Below are positions 17,158 through 26,726 of a DNA stretch of 64,000 bases, one piece after another. The DNA comes from Streptomyces sp. NBC_00286 (lineage in GTDB: Bacteria > Actinomycetota > Actinomycetes > Streptomycetales > Streptomycetaceae). Where the stretch lies: NCBI RefSeq assembly GCF_036173125.1, contig NZ_CP108054.1, positions 1,984,001 through 2,048,000 of the forward strand. Direction: 5' to 3'. The translations under genes were made by a program, and so were the position numbers. Below the pieces are notes generated by a model. The model was not told the DNA's origin, did not search any database, and saw only the letters and a list, made by a program, of their open reading frames with translations. How positions within the stretch are numbered: the stretch's first letter is position 1; the number at the start of each line of letters is the position of its first letter.

Positions 17158-18036
17158 GTGGCGAACCCGACCTCCCGAACGCGCGGCGCCGGCTCGCCCG
17201 CCCGCCGCACCCTGACGGCGGCGGCCCGCGCGGCGGCCAAGCGCACCGCGTCCAAGCGCGCGGAAGGCGTCACCGGCGATCCCGCGGCCCCGTCCCGGAA
17301 GGAAGCCGCCGCCAAGAAGACACCACGGCGCCCGGAGGGACAGGAGTCCGGGCCCACCCTGGTCATCGAGGTCCCGGACGGCTGGGACGACCCACCGGAG
17401 CCGTCACTGGACTCCTTCGGTGAGGACGAGCCGGAGGGCAAGGACAAGGAGGACGGGAACGGGGACGGGGACGGGGACGGGAGCGAGACCAGCTCAGATG
17501 GTGGTGCTGGCCCTGGTCCCGGTGCGCGGCGATCCCGCGGGCGACTGCTCACCGCGATCCTGACCGTCCTCCTCATCGCGGGTCTGGTCGCGGTCGCCGT
17601 ACTCGGATGGCAGTACCGCGAGGGGCAGCGGGCCGAGCAGGCACGTGAACAAGCACTCACGGCCGCGCGGAAGGCGGCGCCCGTCGTGCTGTCGTACGAC
17701 TACCGCCACCTGGACCGTGACTTCACCGCGGCGCGCGCCCATCTCACCGGGAACTTCCGCGACGAGTACGGGAAGACCACGAAGACGGTGGTCGGGCCGA
17801 CGGCGAGGAAGTACGAGGGCGTGGTGAAGGCCACCGTCGTCGAACCCGCCGCCGGCGGCACTCCCGCCGCCTCGGTCGTATCGGCCTCACCGGACAAGGC
17901 GGTGGTGCTGCTCTTCGTCAACCAGGTGACGAAGAGCACCCAGGTCTCGGGGCCGCGGGTGGATCTGAACCGGGTGCGGATGACACTGGACCGCACCTCC
18001 GAGGGCTGGAAGGTGAGCGCGGTCGATGCCCTCTGA
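17158..18036 (+). CDS. Mce-associated membrane protein, second
   Basis: 292 residues from a GTG preceded by AAGGAG at a good distance. The N-terminal 120 residues are a disordered cytoplasmic tail, first Ala/Arg/Lys-rich then acidic (EDEPEGKDKEDGNGDGDG). A membrane helix at about 122-144 follows, then an extracytoplasmic domain that begins APVVLSYDYRHLDRDFTAA, closely similar to its neighbour. The two are likely duplicates. It is the last gene of the Mce operon and a hairpin terminator follows. Likely an accessory protein of the Mce complex. Confidence 0.85.
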   Translation: MANPTSRTRGAGSPARRTLTAAARAAAKRTASKRAEGVTGDPAAPSRKEAAAKKTPRRPEGQESGPTLVIEVPDGWDDPPEPSLDSFGEDEPEGKDKEDGNGDGDGDGSETSSDGGAGPGPGARRSRGRLLTAILTVLLIAGLVAVAVLGWQYREGQRAEQAREQALTAARKAAPVVLSYDYRHLDRDFTAARAHLTGNFRDEYGKTTKTVVGPTARKYEGVVKATVVEPAAGGTPAASVVSASPDKAVVLLFVNQVTKSTQVSGPRVDLNRVRMTLDRTSEGWKVSAVDAL

Positions 18037-18072
18037 GCCACTCACTGACCATTGAGCCCACTCACTGACCGT

Positions 18073-18099
18073 GCCCTCCGCGCAGATCGCGCGGGGGGC
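18073..18099 (+). terminator. Terminator of the Mce operon
   Basis: An 11-bp stem (GCCCTCCGCGC with GCGCGGGGGGC, one T-G pair) has a 5-base loop and is followed by TTTC. It lies 37 bp after the last Mce-associated gene. Two direct copies of CACTCACTGACC precede it. Confidence 0.75.
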
Positions 18100-18168
18100 G
18101 TTTCTCTGCTACGGCTCTTGACAGGGATCCTCAGCCCCAGGCAGCCTTTTCATTAAGCAGAAATATAT

Positions 18169-18183
18169 TTCCGCAATACGGAA
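18169..18183. promoter_or_regulatory. Palindromic operator upstream of hyi
   Basis: TTCCG-CAATA-CGGAA is a perfect 5-bp inverted repeat with a 5-base spacer, in an AT-rich stretch 29 bp before hyi. The same arms and spacing occur before gcl at 25294. This points to one regulator of the glyoxylate genes. IclR-family AllR-type repressors are known to control these genes in Streptomyces; the assignment to AllR is inference. Confidence 0.7.
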
Positions 18184-18211
18184 TTACTCGGAAGGGAAGG
18201 CGCCGACCCCG

Positions 18212-19051
18212 ATGGGATATGCGGAGCAGCGCTTCAACGTCAACCTGTCCATCCTCTTCACGGAACTCCCGCTCGTGGAGCGCCCCGCGGCAGCCGCCGC
18301 GGCTGGCTTCACCGCGGTCGAGCTGTGGTGGCCGTGGGTCGACTCCCCCACCCCCGAGCGGTCCGAACTCGACTCCCTGAGGAAGGCGATCGCGGAGGCG
18401 GGCGTCCAGTTGACGGGGCTGAATTTCTACGCCGGGCAACTGCCGGGCCCGGACCGTGGCGCGCTGTCGATTCCGGGCGAGGAGTCGGAGAAGTTCCGCG
18501 CGAACGTCGATGTGGCGGCGGACTTCGCCCGGTCCCTCGGCTGCAAGGCCCTCAACGCGCTGTACGGCAACCGCGTCGAGGACGTGGACCCGGCCGAGCA
18601 GGACGCCCTCGCTCTGCAGAACCTCTCCCTCGCGGCCCACGCCGCCGACCGCATCGGCGCGATCCTGCTGATCGAGGCGTTGAACCGACGCGAGTCGCCG
18701 CTGTATCCGCTGGTGTCGGCGCCAGCCGCAGTCGGGATCGTCGACAAGGTGAACGAGGCGACGGGGCTGGGCAACGCACGCTTCCTCATGGACCTCTACC
18801 ACCTGTCCATGAACGGCGAAGACCTGCCGTCCCTGATCGAGCGGTACGCCGCACGGACCGGCCACGTCCAGATCGCCGACAACCCGGGCCGCGGAGCCCC
18901 CGGCACCGGCACGCTGCCGCTGGAGGACCTGCTGGACCAGCTGGGCAAGGCGGGTTACGAGGGCTGGGTCGGCCTGGAGTACAAGCCGGGCGACCGCCCC
19001 AGCGCCGAGGCCTTCGAGTGGCTGCCGCAGGAGGCCCGCGCCGTCCGCTGA
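18212..19051 (+). CDS. hyi: Hydroxypyruvate isomerase
   Basis: 279 residues, the usual length for this xylose-isomerase-like TIM-barrel family. It interconverts hydroxypyruvate and tartronate semialdehyde. Recognisable family segments are NVNLSILFTELPLVERPAAA at the N-terminus, ILLIEALNRRESP (catalytic Glu) in the middle, FLMDLYHLSMNGEDL and HVQIADNPGRGAPGTG. The following gene encodes the reductase that uses its product, 53 bp downstream, so they form an operon. The ATG follows GGAAGGGAAGG at a rather long spacing. A palindromic operator lies just upstream. Confidence 0.92.
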   Translation: MGYAEQRFNVNLSILFTELPLVERPAAAAAAGFTAVELWWPWVDSPTPERSELDSLRKAIAEAGVQLTGLNFYAGQLPGPDRGALSIPGEESEKFRANVDVAADFARSLGCKALNALYGNRVEDVDPAEQDALALQNLSLAAHAADRIGAILLIEALNRRESPLYPLVSAPAAVGIVDKVNEATGLGNARFLMDLYHLSMNGEDLPSLIERYAARTGHVQIADNPGRGAPGTGTLPLEDLLDQLGKAGYEGWVGLEYKPGDRPSAEAFEWLPQEARAVR

Positions 19052-19104
19052 ACGCCAACCCACAGACGTAGCACAGCAGTTGGAGAGGCACGAGAGGCCC
19101 CCTT

Positions 19105-19998
19105 ATGACCAGCAAACTTCCCAAAGTCGCCTGGATCGGCCTCGGCATCATGGGCTCCCCCATGTCCGAGAACCTGATCAAGGCGGGTTATGGCGTCACC
19201 GGCTACACCCTGGAGCAGGACAAGCTCGACCGCCTGGCCGCCGCCGGAGGCGCCGCGGCCGGCTCCATCGCCGAAGCCGTACGGGACGCCGACGTCGTGA
19301 TCACGATGGTGCCCGCGTCGCCGCAGGTCGAGGCCATCGCGTACGGCCCGGACGGCATCCTGGAGAACGCGCGGTCCGGCGCCCTCCTGATCGACATGTC
19401 CTCCATCACCCCGCAGACCTCGGTCGACCTGGCCAAGTCCGCGGCGGCGAAGGGCATCCGCGTCCTCGACGCACCAGTCTCCGGCGGCGAGGCGGGCGCC
19501 ATCGAGGCCGTACTGTCCATCATGGTCGGCGGCGAGCAGACCGACTTCGACGAGGCAAAGCCCCTCTTCGAGGCACTAGGCAAGACGATCGTCCTCTGCG
19601 GCCCGCACGGCTCCGGCCAGACGGTAAAGGCCGCGAACCAACTGATCGTCGCCGTCAACATCCAAGCGTGCGCCGAGGCCGTGGTCTTCCTGGAGAAGTC
19701 GGGCGTCGACCTGAAGGCAGCCCTCGACGTCCTGAACGGCGGCCTCGCCGGCTCAACCGTACTGACCCGCAAGAAGAACAACTTCCTGAACCGCGACTTC
19801 AACCCGGGCTTCCGTATCGACCTGCACCACAAGGACATGGGCATCGTCACGGACGCCGCCCGCAACGTCGGCGCCGCGCTGCCGGTCGGCGCCGTCGTCG
19901 CCCAACTCGTCGCCTCCCTACGCACCCAGGGCGACGGCGGCCTGGACCACTCGGCGCTGCTGCGCGCGGTCGAGCGCCTCTCCGGCGCACAGGTCTGA
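19105..19998 (+). CDS. glxR: 2-hydroxy-3-oxopropionate (tartronate semialdehyde) reductase
   Basis: 297 residues of the beta-hydroxyacid dehydrogenase family. It has an N-terminal Rossmann motif IGLGIMGSPMSENL, the substrate-binding segment DAPVSGGEAGA, the catalytic-Lys region GQTVKAANQ and the late helix FRIDLHHKDMGIV. It reduces tartronate semialdehyde to D-glycerate with NAD(P)H. Position directly after hyi, and gcl 3.4 kb away under the same operator, support this role over other family members. It converges with the acetyltransferase gene, with only 12 bp between the stops. Confidence 0.92.
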   Translation: MTSKLPKVAWIGLGIMGSPMSENLIKAGYGVTGYTLEQDKLDRLAAAGGAAAGSIAEAVRDADVVITMVPASPQVEAIAYGPDGILENARSGALLIDMSSITPQTSVDLAKSAAAKGIRVLDAPVSGGEAGAIEAVLSIMVGGEQTDFDEAKPLFEALGKTIVLCGPHGSGQTVKAANQLIVAVNIQACAEAVVFLEKSGVDLKAALDVLNGGLAGSTVLTRKKNNFLNRDFNPGFRIDLHHKDMGIVTDAARNVGAALPVGAVVAQLVASLRTQGDGGLDHSALLRAVERLSGAQV

Positions 19999-20010
19999 CG
20001 CCCCGGTATC

Positions 20011-21078
20011 TCAGAAGGGCAGGCCGCGCAGGTCCACGCTGATGGTGGGATGAGGCAGGCCGGCCAGGTCGTAGATCATGGTGGTCAGTGGCGAGGTCCG
20101 CGGGCCGCCGGGCTGCTGGACGGTGACGGGCACGGAGAGCCGGCTCCATCCCAGCTGCGTGTAGAGCGGGATCAACTCCGGGCGGCAGAGCAGAATCATC
20201 GTCTCGGCGCCGGCCGCTCGTGCGTGCTCGACCACCACGCTGATCACCGTACGGGCGATGCCCTGGCCTCGATGGGCAGGGTGCACCAGCACAGCGCCCA
20301 GCCCCGCGGCGCGGCGCGGCAATCCGTCGAAGGCCATGTCCCGCAGCAGCCAACCCGCGGAGCCCACCGGTCGGCCTCCGGAGACAGCGGTGAGGGTGTG
20401 CTGCTTGTCGGCCCACACCAGACCGAGCCCCTTCACCCCGGATGGGTCGGACTCGCCATCACAGAGTGCGGCTCTGTCCTCCGGCGAACCGGGGCCCGGT
20501 GCATGCATCAACTGAAGGTCCGCGCCACCGTCGTCCACCACACGCTCCGCAGCGGCCACGGCAGCGGGGTCGAACCGGTAGCGCAGACAGTGCCGGCCGC
20601 TGGACTGGACCGTCCCGTCCGCCTGGGCGCCCAGGCGGCGCAGTACCGCGATCGAGGCCGTGTTGCCGGGCAGGACGAACGCGAAAACGGCGGGGAGCGA
20701 GAGGCGGCGAAATGCCAGCTCCAGGCACGCGCGGCCGGCCTCGCCGGCGATCCCACGGCCTTGCGCCCGTGAGTGCAGGGCGAAACCGAGGTCGACCCCG
20801 TACTTGGCCCGGTTGCGCAGTCCAACCCGGCCGAGAAACGCTTGCGTTGCGGCGTCCCTGACCGCGAAGTCGCCGTAGCCGTGTCTGGTCCAGTGGGCGA
20901 CGTGGCCGTCGCACATGGCCTCGGCCGCGGATCGACTGTCCGCCCGGCCGGTCGCCAGCCATCGCATGACGCTGTCCTGACTGACCACAGCCTCAAAGAG
21001 ATCGTCGCCGTCCCCGCGTCGGATCGGCTCCATCACAAGCCTCTGGGTGCGCAGAACGGGTCCACTTAACCGGGCCAC
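20011..21078 (-). CDS. Tandem two-domain GNAT acetyltransferase with TTA codon
   Basis: 355 residues containing two GNAT domains. The N-terminal one (about 5-170) is RimJ/RimL-like, with LRTQRLVMEPI and the acetyl-CoA loop RAQGRGIAGEA. The C-terminal one (about 230-320) has VHPAHRGQGIARTVI. Both acetyl-CoA loops look intact. The start is a GTG after GAGGAG, and codon 4 is TTA, the rare leucine codon that in Streptomyces depends on the bldA tRNA. Substrates are unknown. The C-terminal tail is unassigned. Confidence 0.82.
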   Translation of the reverse strand: MARLSGPVLRTQRLVMEPIRRGDGDDLFEAVVSQDSVMRWLATGRADSRSAAEAMCDGHVAHWTRHGYGDFAVRDAATQAFLGRVGLRNRAKYGVDLGFALHSRAQGRGIAGEAGRACLELAFRRLSLPAVFAFVLPGNTASIAVLRRLGAQADGTVQSSGRHCLRYRFDPAAVAAAERVVDDGGADLQLMHAPGPGSPEDRAALCDGESDPSGVKGLGLVWADKQHTLTAVSGGRPVGSAGWLLRDMAFDGLPRRAAGLGAVLVHPAHRGQGIARTVISVVVEHARAAGAETMILLCRPELIPLYTQLGWSRLSVPVTVQQPGGPRTSPLTTMIYDLAGLPHPTISVDLRGLPF

Positions 21079-21105
21079 TCAGCAACTCCTCTCGATCACC
21101 AAGGT

Positions 21106-21525
21106 TCACGGCGCCGGTACGGCACCGATCTGCTGCATCACCCCGAGGAGATCGGGCTGGCCCCGTTCGCCGACGATCCGGCCGTCGGCCAGGTAGTAGA
21201 AGTTCATGGCCTGCACCGAGATCTTGTTGCCGCTCGCCGGGATCCCGAAGAATTCACCGTCGTGGGTTCCCCGCATGGTGAACCGCGCGGCCACGGTGTC
21301 GCGTTCGGTGACCGTCTCCTCCAGCATCCACTGGACGTCGGGGAAGGCGCTGCGCATCATCCCGATGACCTCCAAGTACCCATCGGGCCCCCGCAGTGGT
21401 TCCGGGTGGCTTGGCGCGTGGAACACCGCGTCCGGAGAAATGACCTCGCGGGCAAGATCCTCGTTGCCCGTGTTGATGAACTCGACGAAGCGGTTCATCA
21501 CTGACTCGGTGGACTGCGATGGCAT
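21106..21525 (-). CDS. SnoaL-like ester cyclase / NTF2-fold protein
   Basis: 139 residues of the SnoaL-like polyketide-cyclase family: an N-terminal helix (VMNRFVEFINTGNEDLA), FHAPSHPEPLRGPDGY and a core ending in YYLADGRIVGERGQPDLLG. These proteins are small alpha+beta barrels that act as cyclases, hydrolases or binding proteins. The ATG at 21525 is chosen because GGAGAGG precedes it; the longer open frame would run into the divergent PadR gene and its operator. It shares this operator region with PadR, so may be a PadR target. Substrate unknown. Confidence 0.8.
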   Translation of the reverse strand: MPSQSTESVMNRFVEFINTGNEDLAREVISPDAVFHAPSHPEPLRGPDGYLEVIGMMRSAFPDVQWMLEETVTERDTVAARFTMRGTHDGEFFGIPASGNKISVQAMNFYYLADGRIVGERGQPDLLGVMQQIGAVPAP

Positions 21526-21572
21526 CTTGCTGTGCCTCTCCAGAGACGTTTGCGCGGGTACCTGCGAGCGTA

Positions 21573-21604
21573 ACATCGAATCGATGTTCACATCGATTCG
21601 ATGT
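21573..21604. promoter_or_regulatory. Twin palindromic operator between SnoaL-like and PadR genes
   Basis: Two 15-bp near-palindromes, ACATCGAATCGATGT and its exact reverse complement ACATCGATTCGATGT, are separated by 2 bp, so the whole 32 bp is itself an inverted repeat. PadR-family operators are typically ATGT/ACAT inverted repeats, which fits autoregulation by the adjacent gene and co-control of the divergent SnoaL-like gene. Confidence 0.75.
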
Positions 21605-21624
21605 TCGCGTGCGAAGATGGACTC

Positions 21625-22203
21625 ATGCTGGAACTCGCGATACTCGGCTTCCTGGCCGAGACCCCCCTGCCTGGACACGAGCTGCGCCGCCGCGTCTCAC
21701 AGCTGACCGGCTATACGCGGCCGGTCAGTGACGGCAGCCTGTATCCGGCGATCAACCGTCTGACCAGGGCGGGCTTGATCGAGCGGCGCGCCGACCCGGC
21801 CGCCGGGGCGGCCCGGTACATGCTCAGCCTGACCGAGCCCGGACGGGCCGACATGCTTCAGCGCCTGCGCAAGCCCGCCGACCACGAGATCACCGACTTC
21901 ACCCGGTTCTACGTCGTCCTGGCCTTCCTCTCCCACCTGCCCGACGTGGCCGAACAGCAGGCGGTGCTGCGCAGACGGCTGGAGTTCCTGGAAGAACCGG
22001 CGAGCTTCTTCTACGACAACGAGCGGCCCCTGCGAGCCGAGGAGATCGCCGACCCCTACCGGCGGGGCATGCTGCTCACCGCCCGCGCCACCAGCCGCGC
22101 CGAACGGACCTGGCTGCGCGAGACCCTCGGGGAGGAACCGCCCGTATTCGACACCGGATGCACCGACAGCGATCCACATGCACCCGCCGCTCCCGCGAAC
22201 TGA
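21625..22203 (+). CDS. PadR family transcriptional regulator
   Basis: 192 residues. The winged-helix domain (about 1-80) shows LELAILGFLAETPLPGHELRRRV, SLYPAINRLTRAGLIERR and the wing ARYMLSLTEPGRADM, all typical of PadR. The C-terminal helical domain (Vir-like) is for dimerisation. The ATG at 21625 begins at the conserved first helix; an ATG eight codons earlier (21601) lies inside the operator and is unlikely. It is divergent from the SnoaL-like gene and 20 bp upstream of the oxidoreductase, both likely targets. Confidence 0.88.
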   Translation: MLELAILGFLAETPLPGHELRRRVSQLTGYTRPVSDGSLYPAINRLTRAGLIERRADPAAGAARYMLSLTEPGRADMLQRLRKPADHEITDFTRFYVVLAFLSHLPDVAEQQAVLRRRLEFLEEPASFFYDNERPLRAEEIADPYRRGMLLTARATSRAERTWLRETLGEEPPVFDTGCTDSDPHAPAAPAN

Positions 22204-22223
22204 CCGCCCACGGAGGAACCTCG

Positions 22224-23204
22224 ATGCTTGCTTCCTGGTACAACGACCAGGGACCGGCCGCCGATGTCCTGCACGTCGGCGAACTCCCTGATCCCATCCC
22301 CGGCCCCGGCGAGGTCCGCGTCCGCGTCACCGTCTCGGGCGTCAACCCCGGCGACACCAAGAAACGGCGCGGCTGGCTCGGCTCGTCCATGCCCTTCCCG
22401 CGGGTGATCCCGCACAGCGACGGCGCCGGAGTCATCGACGCCGTGGGCGCCCAAGTCGACGCCCACCGCGTCGGACAACGAGTCTGGGTGTACGGCGCCC
22501 AGTCCTACCGCCCCTTCGGCACCGCCGCCCAGTACACCGCCGTCCCTGCGGATCTGGCCGTCCCGCTGCCCGACCACCTCAGTGACGAGCTGGGGGCGAG
22601 CCTCGGCATCCCCGGCATCACCGCCCACCGCACCGTCTTCGCCGACGGCCCGGTCGACGGCCAACTGGTCCTGGTCCACGGAGTCCTCGGCGGCGTCGGC
22701 TCCCTGGCCGCCCAGCTCGCCCACTGGGCCGGCGCCACCGTGATCGCCACCGTCCGCCGCACCGCGGACCTCGACCACGTCGACCCGGCCGTCGCCCACG
22801 CCATCGCCCTGGACACCGACGAGCCCGCCGCTGCCATCCGCGCGTACGCGCCGCGGGGGGTCGACCGGATCGTCGAGGTCGCGCTGTCCGACAACGCCGA
22901 CCTCGACAACGCCGTCGCCGCCAACAACGCCGTCATCGCCGCCTATGCCAGCCGCACGGACCGCACTGAGATCCCCTTCTGGCCCCTGCTGTTCAACAAC
23001 GTCACCCTGCGGCTGCTCGGCAGCGACGACTTCCCCGCCGAGGCCAAGCGCCAGGCCGCCCGCGACCTCACCTCCGCCGCCGCCGTCGGCGCCCTAACCG
23101 TCGCCGTCGGCGACCGTCACCCGCTGGACGACATCGCCAAGGCCCACGACCACGTCGACGCCGGCGGTGGCCACGGCCGCATCCTGCTCACCCTCCCCCA
23201 ATAG
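22224..23204 (+). CDS. NADPH:quinone-type MDR oxidoreductase
   Basis: 326 residues of the zinc-independent medium-chain dehydrogenase/reductase family (quinone oxidoreductase type). A GroES-like N-terminal half (about 1-120: GPGEVRVRVTVSGVNPGDTKKR) is followed by a Rossmann half with LVLVHGVLGGVGSLAAQLA. The usual zinc-binding Cys residues are absent. It reduces quinones or other electrophiles with NADPH. It lies 20 bp after padR with a strong GGAGGAA site, so is probably in the same transcript and under PadR control. Confidence 0.88.
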   Translation: MLASWYNDQGPAADVLHVGELPDPIPGPGEVRVRVTVSGVNPGDTKKRRGWLGSSMPFPRVIPHSDGAGVIDAVGAQVDAHRVGQRVWVYGAQSYRPFGTAAQYTAVPADLAVPLPDHLSDELGASLGIPGITAHRTVFADGPVDGQLVLVHGVLGGVGSLAAQLAHWAGATVIATVRRTADLDHVDPAVAHAIALDTDEPAAAIRAYAPRGVDRIVEVALSDNADLDNAVAANNAVIAAYASRTDRTEIPFWPLLFNNVTLRLLGSDDFPAEAKRQAARDLTSAAAVGALTVAVGDRHPLDDIAKAHDHVDAGGGHGRILLTLPQ

Positions 23205-23354
23205 CGCAGACTCGGAACACTGCCCTGCTCAACTGCCTAGCCCTACGGGTCGGCCCGTCGCGCTGCCAAGTAATCGGACCGAAAGCCTCAAATGAAGCTC
23301 TGAATACTGCCCCGGGGGCTTCAACTCACCCCACCAGCGGGCACATCCTCAGCA

Positions 23355-23391
23355 CATGAGGCCCGCCGGCACGGGGGCGGCGGGCCTCATG
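23355..23391 (-). terminator. Hairpin terminator after gcl
   Basis: A perfect 14-bp stem (CATGAGGCCCGCCG with CGGCGGGCCTCATG) and 9-base loop lie 35 bp past the gcl stop on the minus strand, and 150 bp past the oppositely directed oxidoreductase gene. It can serve both. The flank has three GGGCATGCAGG-like direct repeats. Confidence 0.8.
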
Positions 23392-23425
23392 CAGGGCATG
23401 CAGGTCATACCGGGCATGCAGGGGC

Positions 23426-25210
<1,785 letters not shown>

Positions 25211-25293
25211 GGAGTACTCCTGCTTCGGCCGTCGGTCCGGGCTCCCGTCTCGCCCCGGAGAGAGCTTCGATGTTCACCGGGATCTTCACTGAA

Positions 25294-25308
25294 TTCCGTG
25301 ATACGGAA
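25294..25308. promoter_or_regulatory. Palindromic operator upstream of gcl
   Basis: TTCCG-TGATA-CGGAA has the same arms and 5-base spacing as the site upstream of hyi (18169). It lies in a short AT-rich patch at the likely gcl promoter. A shared repressor, probably of the IclR/AllR type, is inferred; no such regulator gene is in the window. Confidence 0.72.
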
Positions 25309-25511
25309 AATAATTTCTACTATCTGGAAGCAATGTAGGCGGGGCCTCAGGGGGCGTCAAGACACGGCACCCATCCGGCAGGAACCACTCCGCCGTCCCC
25401 GACGGACCGAGTGCCCGTTGCTCCAACTGCCTGCCGTGGACCGACCGGTTGGAGGACGATGGAGGTCTGTCCGTGGGGTGTTTGTGGACGCGACGTTTTC
25501 TGGAGTGGGCC

Positions 25512-26345
25512 ATGGCCGAGAGCGTGCCGGTGCGGTGTCCGGCCTGTCGGCGCGAGCATGTCTATGCGGCGCCGTCGTACCCCTGTGTGTGCGGTGCACC
25601 CGTCACGCCCGAGCTCGACCGGGACGCGGTCCCGGAGTCCCTTACGCATCACACCTGGGACGACGACTGGATCACGGTCCAGTGCGCTGCCTGCGGCCGG
25701 CAGGACCAGTGGCCGCGGCCCGAACTGGGGTGTCCCTGCGGGACGGTGCTGCGGGTGCCGTTGACTGAGGAGCGCGGCTCGGGGGTGGGTGTGGGTGCAG
25801 GTACGAGTACGGATACGGGCGGTGAGCCGGAAGCCACAGACCCCGGAGCTGACGTCGACGAAGGCACCGCCGACGGCACCGGCGAGGGAACTGGCCAGCC
25901 GTCGGCCGCTCCACCCGGCTCCCGCCGCCCCCGCATCCCTCTCCCCCGCGCGGCGCCTTCCCCCAGGCCGCCCTTCAACCCGGTGACGATACGTACGGCC
26001 CGGGACGCCGTGACCGCCGCCGCTCTGTACCTCCGGTGGCTCGGTTACCAGGACATCCGGCGGGCTGACCAGCGTCCGCCCTCCGGGATCGGGTTGGCCG
26101 CGCGCGGCGTTCTCGCGCAGGTCGATCCGACCTTGCGGCCGGCCTCGCTGCGTGACGTGGAGTGTCTGTGGCTTACGGCGATGACGGAGTCGACGGGGTG
26201 CGTCTACTTTTCCCTGGCCGGGTACGCGGAGGACGCTCGCTCCGTCGCCGACTCCCTCGGCGTCCCGCTCTTCGTGCTGGACCTGACGGGGACGCCGCAG
26301 CCGGTGAACAGCTTGGCTGACGAGCTGGTCGAGGCGGGGGCTTGA
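25512..26345 (+). CDS. Zinc-ribbon protein with possible endonuclease-like C-domain
   Basis: 277 residues. The N-terminus holds two cysteine pairs of the zinc-ribbon type (CPACRR with CVCG, then CAACGR with CPCG). A Gly/Thr/Pro-rich linker (about 90-155) joins it to a C-terminal domain (about 160-277) with ARDAVTAAALYLRWLGY, IGLAARGVLAQVDP and YFSLAGYAEDARSVADSL. That pattern resembles an Mrr-like restriction-endonuclease fold, though without a clear complete D-(E/Q)xK site, so activity is doubtful. The ATG at 25512 follows GGAG. Divergent from gcl but not obviously related to it. Confidence 0.65.
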   Translation: MAESVPVRCPACRREHVYAAPSYPCVCGAPVTPELDRDAVPESLTHHTWDDDWITVQCAACGRQDQWPRPELGCPCGTVLRVPLTEERGSGVGVGAGTSTDTGGEPEATDPGADVDEGTADGTGEGTGQPSAAPPGSRRPRIPLPRAAPSPRPPFNPVTIRTARDAVTAAALYLRWLGYQDIRRADQRPPSGIGLAARGVLAQVDPTLRPASLRDVECLWLTAMTESTGCVYFSLAGYAEDARSVADSLGVPLFVLDLTGTPQPVNSLADELVEAGA

Positions 26346-26540
26346 GCTCGTTTCTTTTCCCCACCCCGCCCCTTCCCGCTGCATCAGATATGCGGCTACC
26401 GCCGCGTGGCGGGGCGCTGCCCCTGAGCCCCGCTCGGGCTCCGCCCCAGACCCCGTTCGGCCTGAACGGCCTCGGCGGCCCCGAATTAACCAACAGCATC
26501 CCGGAGTTGGGCCCGGTGCGGGGCGCTGCGTTGTGAACGG
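26346..26540. other. Non-coding gap with GC-rich repeat-like sequence
   Basis: It holds no supported gene. The sequence contains CCGCTCGGGCTCCGCCCC-type inverted pieces and a GCGGCTACCGCCGC segment like those in the dispersed repeat family, but not a full copy of it. It separates the zinc-ribbon gene from the convergent DUF397 gene and may serve as terminator. Confidence 0.5.
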
Positions 26541-26726
26541 TCAGGTCTGGGCGGCGTACGACACGAAGTCGGTCCACGCGGTGGGGCATAGGGCGAGTTG
26601 TGGGCCCTGCTTGTCCTTGGAGTCCCGGATGTGGACCGAGTTGGGGCAGGCGGCGACCTCAACGCAGTCGTCGCCGGAGGCGCTGCTGTAGCTGCTCTTG
26701 AACCAGGCCAGGTCGGACGTGTTCAT
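26541..26726 (-). CDS. DUF397 small regulatory partner protein
   Basis: 61 residues matching the DUF397 family: LAWFKSSYSSASGDDCVEVA, then VHIRDSKD and a C-terminal WTDFVSYA. Such proteins are small cytoplasmic partners of XRE/DUF5753 regulators in Streptomyces, where they act in control of development and antibiotic production (WhiJ-type systems). The start overlaps the regulator's stop by ATGA, so the pair is translated together. Confidence 0.9.
   Translation of the reverse strand: MNTSDLAWFKSSYSSASGDDCVEVAACPNSVHIRDSKDKQGPQLALCPTAWTDFVSYAAQT

Noticed and set aside
21526..21678. Longer N-terminus for the SnoaL-like protein
   Set aside because: It would cross the PadR operator and the start of padR. 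The ATG at 21525 has a good GGAGAGG site and begins at the family's usual position.
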